Shown piece by piece: positions 37,502 through 46,127 of a stretch of 64,000 bases of DNA; the first letter of the stretch is position 1; the number at the start of each line of letters is the position of its first letter. Location: positions 248,001 to 312,000 of the forward strand of contig JAFDVR010000017.1 of the NCBI GenBank assembly GCA_018268855.1. Reading direction: 5' to 3'. The stretch is from Acidobacteriota bacterium (GTDB lineage: Bacteria; Acidobacteriota; Terriglobia; Terriglobales; Acidobacteriaceae). The notes beneath the pieces were generated by a model, which saw only the letters and a list, made by a program, of their open reading frames with translations, was not told the DNA's origin and did no database searches. Made by a program: the position numbers and the translations under genes.

Positions 37502-38176
37502 TCAGAGACCCAGCCGCGCGCGAACCACATCGCGCACCGTCCACTCAATCTCTTCAATCCCAGCATCGCTCTCAATCAGCGCCACCCTTTGCGGCTCACG
37601 TTCTGCAATCGCATAGTACTGCGCGTGGATACGTGCAAAGAACGAATCCGTCTCCGCCTCAAAGCGATTTTCGTCCGTTCCAGCGTGCTTCTTATGACGA
37701 TCATTCCGCCGCCGCGCCCTTCGAAGGCTCGCCTCAAGGTCCGGCAGCAAAAGAATCGTCAGCTCTGGCCAGAGCGTTCCACACACCGCACGATGCATCT
37801 CCAGAACGACATCCGCACCTAGGCCGCGTCCGCCGCCCTGATAGGCCTCGGTTGAATCCGTCCAACGATCGCACAGCACAATCTGTCCCGCTGCCAGCGC
37901 CGGCTCAATCACCTCAGCAATGACCTGCGCGCGGTCTGCAAACATCAGCGCCATCTCGGCTCGCGGAGCAATCCTGCCCACAGCCACTTCCGTACGCGAA
38001 TCCAGCACCACACCGCGAATGCGATCGCCCAGCGCCGTTCCACCCGGCTGTCGGGTCGTCACCACGCTATGCCCATCAGCGGCTAGAGAAGCAGCGAGCC
38101 TGCGCAACTGCGTCGTCTTGCCGCTCCCATCCAGACCTTCAAAGGTGATGAAACGCCCGCGCGCCGCTTCACTCAC
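37502..38176 (-). CDS. tmk: Thymidylate kinase
   Basis: Phosphorylates dTMP to dTDP for DNA synthesis. 224 aa. P-loop FEGLDGSGKTTQ, the DR(Y/W) motif as LCDRWTDSTEAYQG, and the LID region ASLRRARRRND. The Thr-Arg-Gln-Pro-Gly block (VVTTRQPGGTALG) binds dTMP. It starts with GTG at 38176, overlapping the stop of the preceding lipoprotein gene as GTGA. Confidence 0.95.
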   Translation of the reverse strand: MSEAARGRFITFEGLDGSGKTTQLRRLAASLAADGHSVVTTRQPGGTALGDRIRGVVLDSRTEVAVGRIAPRAEMALMFADRAQVIAEVIEPALAAGQIVLCDRWTDSTEAYQGGGRGLGADVVLEMHRAVCGTLWPELTILLLPDLEASLRRARRRNDRHKKHAGTDENRFEAETDSFFARIHAQYYAIAEREPQRVALIESDAGIEEIEWTVRDVVRARLGL

Positions 38177-38523
38177 GGATGCACCGTAGCCGCAAAGTTC
38201 ACGTGATCAGTCTTATCGAACACAACAGCCAGCCGCCCCTGTTCGCCTTCCAGCAGATTCGGTCCTTCCTGCTTATGCTCCTGCCGCTGCGGATCCACCC
38301 ACGTCACCTTCACCGGCCCGCTCCCTATCAACTTGAAGCGGTAGTGAAACGAAGCATTCGGCGGCAGTGTCTGCTCACCAAAACTCGCGCTCGGATATTC
38401 CACCTGGATTAACGAAAGCGTTTCCCCTGACCGGTTCTCCAGCGTCGCTTCAATGTACTTCGACTTGCACCCCACCAGCGCAAGCACCGAAACCAGACCG
38501 AGAACAGCAGCAATCCGTCGCAT
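38173..38523 (-). CDS. Small predicted lipoprotein (116 aa), unknown function
   Basis: Starts at ATG 38523 (MRRIAAVLGLVSV). Signal peptide with lipobox ALVGC, so the mature protein is probably lipid-anchored. The rest (about residues 20-116) is a single beta-rich domain: IEATLENRSGETLSLIQVEYP, ASFGEQTLPPNASFHYRFKLIG, VKVTWVDPQ, with the look of a small Ig-like or transthyretin-like fold. It is translationally coupled to tmk by a 4-bp overlap. Confidence 0.7.
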   Translation of the reverse strand: MRRIAAVLGLVSVLALVGCKSKYIEATLENRSGETLSLIQVEYPSASFGEQTLPPNASFHYRFKLIGSGPVKVTWVDPQRQEHKQEGPNLLEGEQGRLAVVFDKTDHVNFAATVHP

Positions 38524-38583
38524 GTCTTCCACGATACTGCATGTCCTGTCAGAGGTGAACCGTATGGAGATGGTTGTGGGTGC

Positions 38584-38634
38584 CCCATCCTTTCGCGTCT
38601 TTTGCGAAAGGGTGGGTTATCGCGCGAAGCGCGA
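38584..38634. repeat. REP-like double palindrome
   Basis: Two adjoining hairpins in the gap between the lipoprotein gene and the response-regulator gene. The first has 13-bp arms with one wobble (38584-38596 and 38604-38616, 7-nt loop). The second has 6-bp arms (38620-38625 and 38629-38634) around a GAA loop. A G-rich lead-in (38576-38580) precedes the first. No copy elsewhere in this window was found by eye. The form is that of repetitive extragenic palindromes, which cluster between genes in many bacteria; whether it is repeated in the genome needs a search. Confidence 0.6.
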
Positions 38635-38689
38635 CCACTTCCTTCGGACTGCTGCTATTCCATCCGACGTCTCACATATGCCCTCTGGG

Positions 38690-39511
38690 TCAGGAAGTCA
38701 TACCTGTCAACGGATTCACGCGCTCAATAATCCTTGCTGTCACCACCACACCCGTCCTCTGGTCATGCAGAGACATAGGGAATGCCAGCACACTCCAAAC
38801 CGTCCCATCTTCATTGGCCTTGGGAGTAGCCAGCAACCCGCGCCGGGTGCGGTCCACATACGTCTCGCGTGTCGTCGCTACCGCATGAAGAACATCCCGC
38901 CAGTCGCGCATATCGGGGAATGATTGAAAGAGGTTACGACCTTCAAACCACTCCTTCGGATGCTCAAGGTAAGCAGCCGCAGCCTCGTTCACATACTGCC
39001 AGTTACCCTCGCCATCAAAAATCTGGACCAGCACATCGCTGCCAATTGCGCGCGCAATGCGCGAGTAGAAAAAGTCACGCGCATCCACCACCACCGGCTC
39101 GCCACGCTGTTTGGCTTCCAACGCGCGCAAGGCAGCCAGAAGGTCTTCCACGCTGGAGTGGCCTTTGAGCAGATGCATGTCTTCTACACCGCCAAAGCGC
39201 CGCTCCAGCGTGGCTGACATGATGATGATTGGCACTTGGGGACGTAACTGGCGCAGCTTCGCCGCTACCTCCGTGCCAAACTTTCCATGTCCCAGGTGAT
39301 AGTCCAGGACGGCCACATCGATCTGGTCCAGATGGGCATTGGCCTCCTGCGTCGTCTCGCAGGGGACCACGTCATATCCGTTCTGACGCAGGATCGCTGA
39401 TCGCAAAAACAAATTGTCCGAGTCATCATCCAGCAACAGCACGCGGATATGTTGACGATCCGGCGCGGGCATCTCCATCACATTGCTTCTTACTTCGGTG
39501 TCTTCTGCCAT
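38690..39511 (-). CDS. Response regulator with C-terminal PAS domain, no DNA-binding output
   Basis: About 273 aa. A receiver domain (VLLLDDDSDNLFLRSAIL, phospho-acceptor Asp in VAVLDYHLG, IIIMSAT, conserved Lys in LLKGHSS) is followed by a linker helix and a PAS fold (residues about 155-270: NWQYVNEAAAAYL, VWSVLAFPMSLHDQRTGVVVTARII). No HTH, GGDEF or kinase domain, so output must be through protein contacts. No cognate kinase lies near. The start is uncertain: ATG 39511 is used here, GTG 39550 is possible. Confidence 0.82.
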   Translation of the reverse strand: MAEDTEVRSNVMEMPAPDRQHIRVLLLDDDSDNLFLRSAILRQNGYDVVPCETTQEANAHLDQIDVAVLDYHLGHGKFGTEVAAKLRQLRPQVPIIIMSATLERRFGGVEDMHLLKGHSSVEDLLAALRALEAKQRGEPVVVDARDFFYSRIARAIGSDVLVQIFDGEGNWQYVNEAAAAYLEHPKEWFEGRNLFQSFPDMRDWRDVLHAVATTRETYVDRTRRGLLATPKANEDGTVWSVLAFPMSLHDQRTGVVVTARIIERVNPLTGMTS

Positions 39512-39682
39512 TTCCTTCGTCTTCGATGCAACCCAGGTCCAAACAGTCACCCGAGTGCGATTTCCTATTGAACAACGTTATCTGTCTCTGAGGGATGAAG
39601 AGAGAGAGCCTCAATTTATTTATCGCTGCTATAAATCCAAACCGATATAAAGTTTTGGATACTCGCACGAACGATATCCAAA

Positions 39683-40684
39683 TCACGACGGACGATTGTT
39701 CTTTCTCATTTCCCGCACAATTTCTGGCAGTTTATTCACAATCGCCACCTGCCGCAGCCATTGCTTGTTCTCCACTGCGGGATATCCGCTCACCACAGCA
39801 CCCGGCGCCACATCATTAGGGATGCCCGTCTGCGCTGTGGCAATAGACCCATCCCCCACCGTCAGGTGACCAGCCACCCCAACTTGGCCGGCGAGAATCA
39901 CGTCATTTCCAATCACAGTCGAACCCGCTAATCCCACCTGCGCGCACAGCAGAGTTCGTTCGCCTACTGTGGAGCCGTGCCCCACCTGTACCAGATTGTC
40001 GATCTTCGCGCCGGTCTTCACCACCGTATCGCCGACGCTGGCGCGATCCACACAGGCATTGGCCTGCACTTCAATTTCGTTCTGCAAAATCGTCCGGCCC
40101 GCCTGCACAATTTTGTTCCATCGTCCATCGCCCTTGGCGAACCCAAATCCATCCGCACCAATCACCGCGCCGTTCTGCAACACCACATCATTCCCCAACT
40201 CGCAGAACTCGCGCACCACCACGTGCGCATGGGCAAAGAAACGGTCCCCAATCTTCACACCATCGTAGATGACCACGTGCGGCAGAATTACCGCATCGCG
40301 TCCAATCACAACACCGTCGCCAATCACCACATATGCGCCGATGTGCGCTCTCTCACCGATCTGCGCAGAATCTGAAATGACAGAGGTGGGATGAATGCCC
40401 GCCTTGTAAACCGGTGGCTGATAGAACATCTCAATCGTCCGCGCAAAAGCAAGATAAGGATTCGCGATCCGCAGCGTTGCCGTATTCTCCAGGACAGAAA
40501 ATCCCGGATGGACCAACACCGCCGCAGCCTTCGTCGTCTTTGCCAGTCCGGCATACTTCGGATTAGCCACAAAGGTGATCTTGTCTGGTCCGGCCTCTTC
40601 AATGCCGGCAACACCAGTCACATCCACGTCGCCATTGCCGTGCAACTCGGCACCCAGACGCTCCGCAATCTCTCGCAGTTTCAT
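39683..40684 (-). CDS. lpxD: UDP-3-O-acylglucosamine N-acyltransferase
   Basis: Adds the N-linked hydroxyacyl chain in lipid A synthesis, 333 aa. N-terminal uridine-binding domain (MKLREIAERLGAELHG, ITFVANPKY), then many hexapeptide repeats forming a left-handed beta helix, with the catalytic His in LVQVGHGSTVGE, and a C-terminal helical tail. This shows the host makes lipopolysaccharide. The rest of the lpx cluster is absent from the window; the neighbouring upstream gene, 10 bp away on the same strand, is of unknown function. Confidence 0.94.
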   Translation of the reverse strand: MKLREIAERLGAELHGNGDVDVTGVAGIEEAGPDKITFVANPKYAGLAKTTKAAAVLVHPGFSVLENTATLRIANPYLAFARTIEMFYQPPVYKAGIHPTSVISDSAQIGERAHIGAYVVIGDGVVIGRDAVILPHVVIYDGVKIGDRFFAHAHVVVREFCELGNDVVLQNGAVIGADGFGFAKGDGRWNKIVQAGRTILQNEIEVQANACVDRASVGDTVVKTGAKIDNLVQVGHGSTVGERTLLCAQVGLAGSTVIGNDVILAGQVGVAGHLTVGDGSIATAQTGIPNDVAPGAVVSGYPAVENKQWLRQVAIVNKLPEIVREMRKNNRPS

Positions 40685-40694
40685 GCAGGAGATT

Positions 40695-41228
40695 CTAGTG
40701 CAGCCTCGTGCTAACCATTCCGCTAAATAAATCTTTCTGCTGTTGATCGCGTTCTTCGGCAGCCATCTCTACCTGCTTCTTCTTGGTAGGCGTAGTCACT
40801 ACTGCCAAGACCTGCAAAGAAGCCATCGCCGGTCGCGGAATAAAAATCCTTTGCACGTTTCCGCGTACATCGGGAGGCATGATCTGGATGCCATGATCGG
40901 CAATCGCCTCATCAAGGAGGGAAATGTCCAACGGGGCTAATCCCTCGAGTATGTCGTCGTCCGTAAAGGCGATCCGCACCCACAAACCTTCAGTTCTCGG
41001 CCGGGCAATGAAGGTCTTCCGGAGAAGCCGTTCTGGATTCACCATGTCCGAGGTATTGAAGTCACGAACGAAACTCACCATCTTGATTCCTTCCAGCGGA
41101 ACTCCGATCACTCGTCCTGAAAGGTCAAGCAGATCTAGACTCTCATCATGACGGAAGTCGGAGACGGGCAGATAGCCGGATAGAAGACCGGGAGTGAAGC
41201 GCCGGATGATGACTTTCTTGCGGCTCAA
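40695..41228 (-). CDS. Conserved protein of unknown function (177 aa)
   Basis: Starts at TTG 41228 with AAGG 7 nt upstream. No signal peptide. The core reads like a small beta barrel (RHDESLDLLDLSGRVIGVPLEGIKMVSFVRDF, then FIARPRTEGLWVRIAFTDDDILEG), and the end is a charged helix (KKKQVEMAAEERDQQQKDLF). This type of short domain occurs in acidobacterial proteins and resembles PilZ- or Hfq-sized barrels, but I cannot assign a family with confidence. It is 10 bp upstream of lpxD on the same strand and divergent from the nucleotidyltransferase gene. Confidence 0.7.
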   Translation of the reverse strand: MSRKKVIIRRFTPGLLSGYLPVSDFRHDESLDLLDLSGRVIGVPLEGIKMVSFVRDFNTSDMVNPERLLRKTFIARPRTEGLWVRIAFTDDDILEGLAPLDISLLDEAIADHGIQIMPPDVRGNVQRIFIPRPAMASLQVLAVVTTPTKKKQVEMAAEERDQQQKDLFSGMVSTRLH

Positions 41229-41384
41229 TATGTGGCCTTATATATGCAAATTTCCGCGCGATTATGCGCGATTTGTCGAGTTTCAACGGTGGATTGTTAC
41301 GCTTTCCAGCCGCGAGCGCAACAAAAACCGTGCAAACCCGTAGCCGAAACGCCAACCCTATGCTACTCTTAGGTGTTGCGCTAT

Positions 41385-41398
41385 GGCTCCTAGGAGCC
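41385..41398. promoter_or_regulatory. 14-bp perfect palindrome in a divergent promoter region
   Basis: A gapless self-complementary 14-mer (GGCTCCTAGGAGCC) centred between the divergent 177-aa gene and the nucleotidyltransferase gene, 67 bp before the ATG of the latter. It could be a dimeric repressor operator. The flanking 41400-41440 stretch is AT-rich and is a plausible promoter area. Assignment is inference from position and symmetry. Confidence 0.35.
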
Positions 41399-41464
41399 TT
41401 CAAGTTGTTTGATTTGAATTGTTTACGTTGAGCGCACGTAGAATGGGAGATCCGTTCGACGCAC

Positions 41465-43288
41465 ATGGCTGATTACATTTATCTTCTCGAAAACCAGCTT
41501 TCACCTGCCCAGCGCACTGCGCTTTCTTCTATCCATGATGTTCTTCGAAGCAAAGGGCTTACCCTCTTTTTGACTGGCGGGGCTGTCCGTGATCTTACTG
41601 TCGGCGCGCGCGTTCGAGATCTGGATGTAACCGTTCAGGGAAACCCCCTTAAGCTCAAGAAAGAATTGGAAAAAGCCGGAGCCCAGATCGACGGCGAGCG
41701 TGAAGAATCGCAGACGCTCTATCTCTGGTTCCCCGGCGGCATCCGCGTGGAGCTAAGTGCCGCAAGCACAGTCACTTTTTCGAAACCGGGTAAGCCGGTC
41801 TATAAACCAGCATCCATCCTGGATGACCTTCGCAATCGCGATTTTACGGCCAATGCTATGGCTATTTCGCTCAATGAAGGTTCTTACGGTCTTCTGATGG
41901 ATCCGATGAACGGTGTTGCCGACATTGAGAACAGGGAACTTAGGCTCATCTCAAATTACGGATTTATCGAAGACCCGGTCCGCCTGCTTCGGGGCACCCG
42001 TCTCGGAACACGTCTCGGCTGGCAATTCGAAGAAAGAACCGCACAGCGCTACAAAACAGCCAAAGAAGAGGGATATATCTCCGCTTTATCGCCATTTTGG
42101 CAGGGCTATGAACTGGAGCAGATTGCCCATGAAGAAGAGCCGCTGAGGGCGTTACGCGCTCTCGAAGCCGAAGGCTGGATGAAACATCTGTTTCCAGCGT
42201 GGGGCGCTGCCAAGGTGAATTCCAGTGCGCTCAATGAGATGCAGGTACGCAACGGTCAACTTCATGAGCTTGGCATTCTGTCAGATGTGGCTGCCACACA
42301 ATTCCCGCTATTAGTGGCGAAATTGCAGCCAAAAGACGTGAATGTGCTCAAAAAGAAGTTTCCACGGCAGGGGTTTGTGAAACGCGTGGATTCGCTTGAA
42401 GCGCGCACCCGCGACTTCCAAAACAGGTTTACGGCCAAAGAGATGGCTGCGCCTTCCGCCACATGGAAGCTGGTACACGCCACCGATCCTGAACTGGTGC
42501 TGTCGCTCTATGTAAATGGAAAGGGTGCTGCTATCCAGAACAAATTCAAGGGATTGCTGACTGAATGGCCCACGGCGAAGCAGCGTATTCCGTATCAGTT
42601 GATGCAGGAAATGCGCATTACGCCCGATCTGCCTATATACGATGAATTGGTGGACAAGCTCTTCTTCGAGTTGATGGACAACAAACTGTCCACGCCGGAA
42701 GAGATGAAAGCATACCTGGAGCCGTTCTCGCCGCCAGCACCGCCACCGCCGATTACTCTGCGCCGCCCGCGTAAGGTGAAGGAAGGCAAGACGGCGCGTG
42801 CTCGCAAGAAGGCCGCTGCGGCTGCGGAGACGGACGCCGAACCGATGAGTCTGCCGAACGAGGCAGGGGATGTTCCAGTGGGTTCTGCACCTGAACGCGA
42901 TGGTGGCGAACCAAAGCCTGCAACCAAGAAACCGTCCAAGGAGAAGGTCGCTCCTGCACCTGCTCCGGCAAAGAAAGCAGCCGCTCCGGCAAAAGCAGCA
43001 GCACCTGCAAAGAAGGCAGCCGCTCCGGCTGCGAAGAAAGCCGCACCAGCAAAGGCTGCTCCTGCTAAAAAGGCAGTACCAGCCAAGAAAGCTGCTGCTT
43101 CGGCGAAGAAAGCAGTGGCTAAGAAAGCTGCGCCCGCGAAAAAGGCGGTCCCCAAGAAGGTTGTGGCTAAAAAGGCACCTGCTAAGAAGCAGCCTGCCAA
43201 GAAGGCTGCACCGGTGAAGAAAGCTGCTCCAGTGAAGAAAGCAGCAGCTAAAAAACCGGCTCCCAAGAAGCCAGCAAAACGTCGATAA
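41465..43288 (+). CDS. tRNA nucleotidyltransferase/poly(A) polymerase family protein with histone-H1-like Lys/Ala/Pro tail
   Basis: 607 aa. Residues 1 to about 410 are a class II nucleotidyltransferase of the CCA-adding/poly(A) polymerase family: FLTGGAVRDLTVGARVRDLDVTV with catalytic Asp52 and Asp54, RNRDFTANAMA (124-133), and EDPVRLLRGTRL (169-180), then a helical body. After PPAPPPP the chain becomes a long basic tail (about 425-607) built from KKAA-PA-KKA units ending KKPAKRR, like histone H1 or bacterial HU-type extensions. CCA repair, RNA tailing or DNA association are all possible. The catalytic core is convincing; the tail's job is unknown. Confidence 0.88.
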   Translation: MADYIYLLENQLSPAQRTALSSIHDVLRSKGLTLFLTGGAVRDLTVGARVRDLDVTVQGNPLKLKKELEKAGAQIDGEREESQTLYLWFPGGIRVELSAASTVTFSKPGKPVYKPASILDDLRNRDFTANAMAISLNEGSYGLLMDPMNGVADIENRELRLISNYGFIEDPVRLLRGTRLGTRLGWQFEERTAQRYKTAKEEGYISALSPFWQGYELEQIAHEEEPLRALRALEAEGWMKHLFPAWGAAKVNSSALNEMQVRNGQLHELGILSDVAATQFPLLVAKLQPKDVNVLKKKFPRQGFVKRVDSLEARTRDFQNRFTAKEMAAPSATWKLVHATDPELVLSLYVNGKGAAIQNKFKGLLTEWPTAKQRIPYQLMQEMRITPDLPIYDELVDKLFFELMDNKLSTPEEMKAYLEPFSPPAPPPPITLRRPRKVKEGKTARARKKAAAAAETDAEPMSLPNEAGDVPVGSAPERDGGEPKPATKKPSKEKVAPAPAPAKKAAAPAKAAAPAKKAAAPAAKKAAPAKAAPAKKAVPAKKAAASAKKAVAKKAAPAKKAVPKKVVAKKAPAKKQPAKKAAPVKKAAPVKKAAAKKPAPKKPAKRR

Positions 43289-43315
43289 TTCGACAAAATA
43301 GTAGTGAAATGTGCA

Positions 43316-43345
43316 GAAACGCCTCAGTTATTGCTGAGGCGTTTC
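43316..43345. terminator. Bidirectional terminator shared by two convergent genes, with a stop codon in its loop
   Basis: Perfect 12-bp stem (43316-43327 and 43334-43345) with a 6-nt loop TTATTG, followed on the plus strand by ATTTTG; on the minus strand a weaker AT-rich stretch follows. The TAA stop of the minus-strand 907-aa protein is in the loop (43328-43330), so the distal arm of the stem codes for that protein's last residues. It should end transcription from both sides. Confidence 0.8.
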
Positions 43346-46051
43346 ATTTTGCGTGGTAGACGGCGTTTGTGCTGGCGTTGGCCGCGTGGCCGGGGTGCTG
43401 CCAGAGTTTCCAGGTGCTGTTTCTGCCGCAGGGGGAGCAGAGTTCGCGCCGGGCTGAGATATTCCCGCCGTTGCTGGTTCCGTAGATGGTGCAGCGGTCG
43501 CGGGTTCTGATGTTGGCTTATCCGCCGGAGACTTGACTGCCTTTCGAGTCTGCGGCTTCCAATTAGGAACGATAACTACAGCGGCGGCGGAGGGATCGTC
43601 GCGCAGCTTGAGGTAAAGTTTGCCATCGGTGGATGCGGGGACTTCAAGGGTGTTGTCTGCGAAGCCACTGGGGACGGCTTTCGAAGTGGCGAAGTCAGGC
43701 GAGGTTCCGACCGAATCCAGCAGGAAGAGGTTGCTGCCAGAGAGGGTACAGGTGGAAGCACCGCGATCGCATTGGATATCCGAGATGGCCGGGGTGCGTA
43801 CGAGGGTGCCAAGTGGCGTCCAGTTACCAGTGGTACCGTCTTCTGCAATCGGGCGAACTTCGAGCTTCCCGAAGGCGGATGGGCCGAAGACTTTGAGCGG
43901 TACCAACGTAGCGATGGCCGTATGCGTATCTTGTAGGATGAGCGAAGCGTCGGCCAGCGAGAGCAAAGTGTGGAGCGATCCGTCTGCGGTGGCGATTTCC
44001 AGCTTTTGCGAACGCGGGAACTCCTTTTCGGTTTGCACCACGAAGACGAGTTTACCGGAGACCGGAATCTGGTCTTTGCCGGTGAGGTCGATGGCGAGCG
44101 CGCCTTGCGTGGCATCGATGGACGGCTTCATCGAGAGCAGTTTGAGGCCGGGGCGAGCGGCGACGACGGTTACATCCACGTCAACAATGCGACCGTCTTT
44201 TAGCTTTGCTTTGGCCTGTGCGTCGGGGTTGGGACGGACGGGATTCTTCGCTATCAACTGAATGGCTTTTCCGTCCGTGCTGCCTGTCGGTGTGAGTGTT
44301 TGGCCGGCAAGTTCAACGGAAACAACATCGCCAACTGCATTGCCCTCCAGCAAGGCCTGCGTGTCACCAGTATGGATCTGGATATTGTCGAGACGTACGG
44401 CGGAGGTATAGGCCGTGAGCGGAATCGTATCGGCAGAATTGGAGCCGAATTGCTTGATGGTTAGTTCATAACCGCCGGGATCAACCTTCTGCAACGGCAC
44501 CTTCAACTCAAGCGTATCTTTTGGCGCTTCGGCTCCTTCTGCGGACGCAGGAGCAGGTTTGAAGGAGATGTCGACGTGACGGCCTCGTCCTTTTGCCGAT
44601 TGCAGAGTGATGGATTGAATGCAGCTAGTTCCTTCACCTTGCAGGTGGATGTGATTTTCTTTGCCGGCGAAGAGCTGGGTATCGCCCACAAGCTTCCATC
44701 CTTTGCCAGGAATCTGCTGCACAGTCACCGTTGGACCGTTGAACGTGTCAAATCCCCAGTAGCCGCGCACTTCTCCGGTCACGGTGAGATCGGTTGGACT
44801 TGCTTTGGGTGTGTCCGGATGCGGGGCTGTATTGGGGTTTTGAATGGCAATCTCATGCAGCGGCTTACGTGGATTGTCATTCACAACGGCCAGGCCGCCT
44901 TCAAAGGCATCCGGTTTCATAGGTAAATCGGTTGGCTCTGCCGTACGGTTCAGATGCAGAACAAGGTCATGCGCAAACCCGGTTGCATAGACAAGTGGAG
45001 CGCCCTCAAGCCGCAGTACCATGTGGGGCTGCAGGAGGCATGAGACCTGATTCGGATCTCGAGGACGAAGCGGTGGCGGCGTGGCGTTTTGAATGGCAGG
45101 AAGGCCCACGACGATGACCGACTTTGGATTATGGAACGATGGCGGCGCGTTGAGCCGCAGGTTGAGGGTCTTGTCCTCTGGAAAGGCGATGGAGGGGATG
45201 TACTGATATTGCGCCGTGTGCAGACCGCTCATGAGACGGACAAGATCGACCACGGCGCCGACATAGGCGGAGTACATGCCGGCGCCAGCGAGACGTGTAT
45301 TGGAAGCCGCATTGATGAAATCGGATGAAGCGCCCGAAGAAAGCTGGGCCGCGATCGTCTCACCGTGTCCATCTTGCAGCAGGGTTTGATTGCCGCTCTG
45401 CCGGAGGCAGGAAACCTGCTGGTCCACGGGCTGCTTGAAGCAGTCCTTGTTTGGTTTGAGATTCAGCGTAGAGGCGAGCTTTTCAGAGTGCTCGGCAATG
45501 GCTTTTGGATCGTTGTTGTTGATGGTACGCATGGCATCGAGGTAGTGCTCGATGCGTGATTGCTCGAACGACGCTTCGTTGAGATCGGCAGCGGCACGCA
45601 CAAAGATGCCAGGGCGTCCTCTCACGGCTGATTTAAGCGTCGAGAAGTCGCCACCTGTCTCAGGTGCAATGAAGATGAGCGCCTGCTGCGCCTCTTTGGG
45701 GACAGTGACATAGACGCCTTCTCGCTTTACCTTTTTGTCCCAGGACTCGATTTTGGTGAACCACTCATCCGGCGGCGGGTTGGTGGTCCCGCGCAGGAAA
45801 GAGACGATAACGAGCAGGTGAACGGACTGCGTGGTGGGGAAGGCGGGGTGGACCCAAAGTTTGTCGCCCGGCTGGAGATTTGGCACCTGCGCGATAGGCA
45901 GAACGGAGCCGCCGCGCGTGACCTTGACCTCAACTTTAGGACCAGTAAGATCGAAGCGGGCTGCGTCGGCTGCGTAAACCCCTGTGAAGGGGAGTATGAG
46001 TGATGCCAGAACAGCGGCACGTACAAAGCCGTAAAAATTGGTCTTTCCCAT
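43328..46051 (-). CDS. Large secreted protein of unknown function (907 aa)
   Basis: Signal peptide at residues 1-27 (VLASLILPFTGVYA). The chain begins with a possible low-affinity ligand domain (VKVTRGGSVLPIAQVPNLQPGDKLWVHPAFP), has an Ala/Thr-rich middle, several beta-rich stretches resembling Ig-like or IPT/TIG modules (VTVQQIPGKGWKLVGDTQLF, ISDIQCDRGASTCTLSGSNLFLLDSVG) and a Pro/Thr/Ser-rich C-terminal tail (about 830-907). It is probably periplasmic or outer-membrane associated. No catalytic motif is seen. GGAA upstream of ATG 46051 supports the start. It looks like a conserved acidobacterial exported protein without a described role. Confidence 0.8.
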   Translation of the reverse strand: MGKTNFYGFVRAAVLASLILPFTGVYAADAARFDLTGPKVEVKVTRGGSVLPIAQVPNLQPGDKLWVHPAFPTTQSVHLLVIVSFLRGTTNPPPDEWFTKIESWDKKVKREGVYVTVPKEAQQALIFIAPETGGDFSTLKSAVRGRPGIFVRAAADLNEASFEQSRIEHYLDAMRTINNNDPKAIAEHSEKLASTLNLKPNKDCFKQPVDQQVSCLRQSGNQTLLQDGHGETIAAQLSSGASSDFINAASNTRLAGAGMYSAYVGAVVDLVRLMSGLHTAQYQYIPSIAFPEDKTLNLRLNAPPSFHNPKSVIVVGLPAIQNATPPPLRPRDPNQVSCLLQPHMVLRLEGAPLVYATGFAHDLVLHLNRTAEPTDLPMKPDAFEGGLAVVNDNPRKPLHEIAIQNPNTAPHPDTPKASPTDLTVTGEVRGYWGFDTFNGPTVTVQQIPGKGWKLVGDTQLFAGKENHIHLQGEGTSCIQSITLQSAKGRGRHVDISFKPAPASAEGAEAPKDTLELKVPLQKVDPGGYELTIKQFGSNSADTIPLTAYTSAVRLDNIQIHTGDTQALLEGNAVGDVVSVELAGQTLTPTGSTDGKAIQLIAKNPVRPNPDAQAKAKLKDGRIVDVDVTVVAARPGLKLLSMKPSIDATQGALAIDLTGKDQIPVSGKLVFVVQTEKEFPRSQKLEIATADGSLHTLLSLADASLILQDTHTAIATLVPLKVFGPSAFGKLEVRPIAEDGTTGNWTPLGTLVRTPAISDIQCDRGASTCTLSGSNLFLLDSVGTSPDFATSKAVPSGFADNTLEVPASTDGKLYLKLRDDPSAAAVVIVPNWKPQTRKAVKSPADKPTSEPATAAPSTEPATAGISQPGANSAPPAAETAPGNSGSTPATRPTPAQTPSTTQNETPQQ

Positions 46052-46127
46052 ATCGTTCCTATTAGACGCTAGAATTTTCGCGACTGCATCGCTGGATGCG
46101 CATCTGCTTGGAATAGAAGGAGTGCGG

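Noticed and set aside
42595..43296. 233-aa minus-strand open frame rich in Ala/Phe/Gly, looking like a membrane protein
   Set aside because: It is the antisense of the Lys/Ala repeats of the nucleotidyltransferase gene; the codon bias of the repeat on the plus strand creates it.
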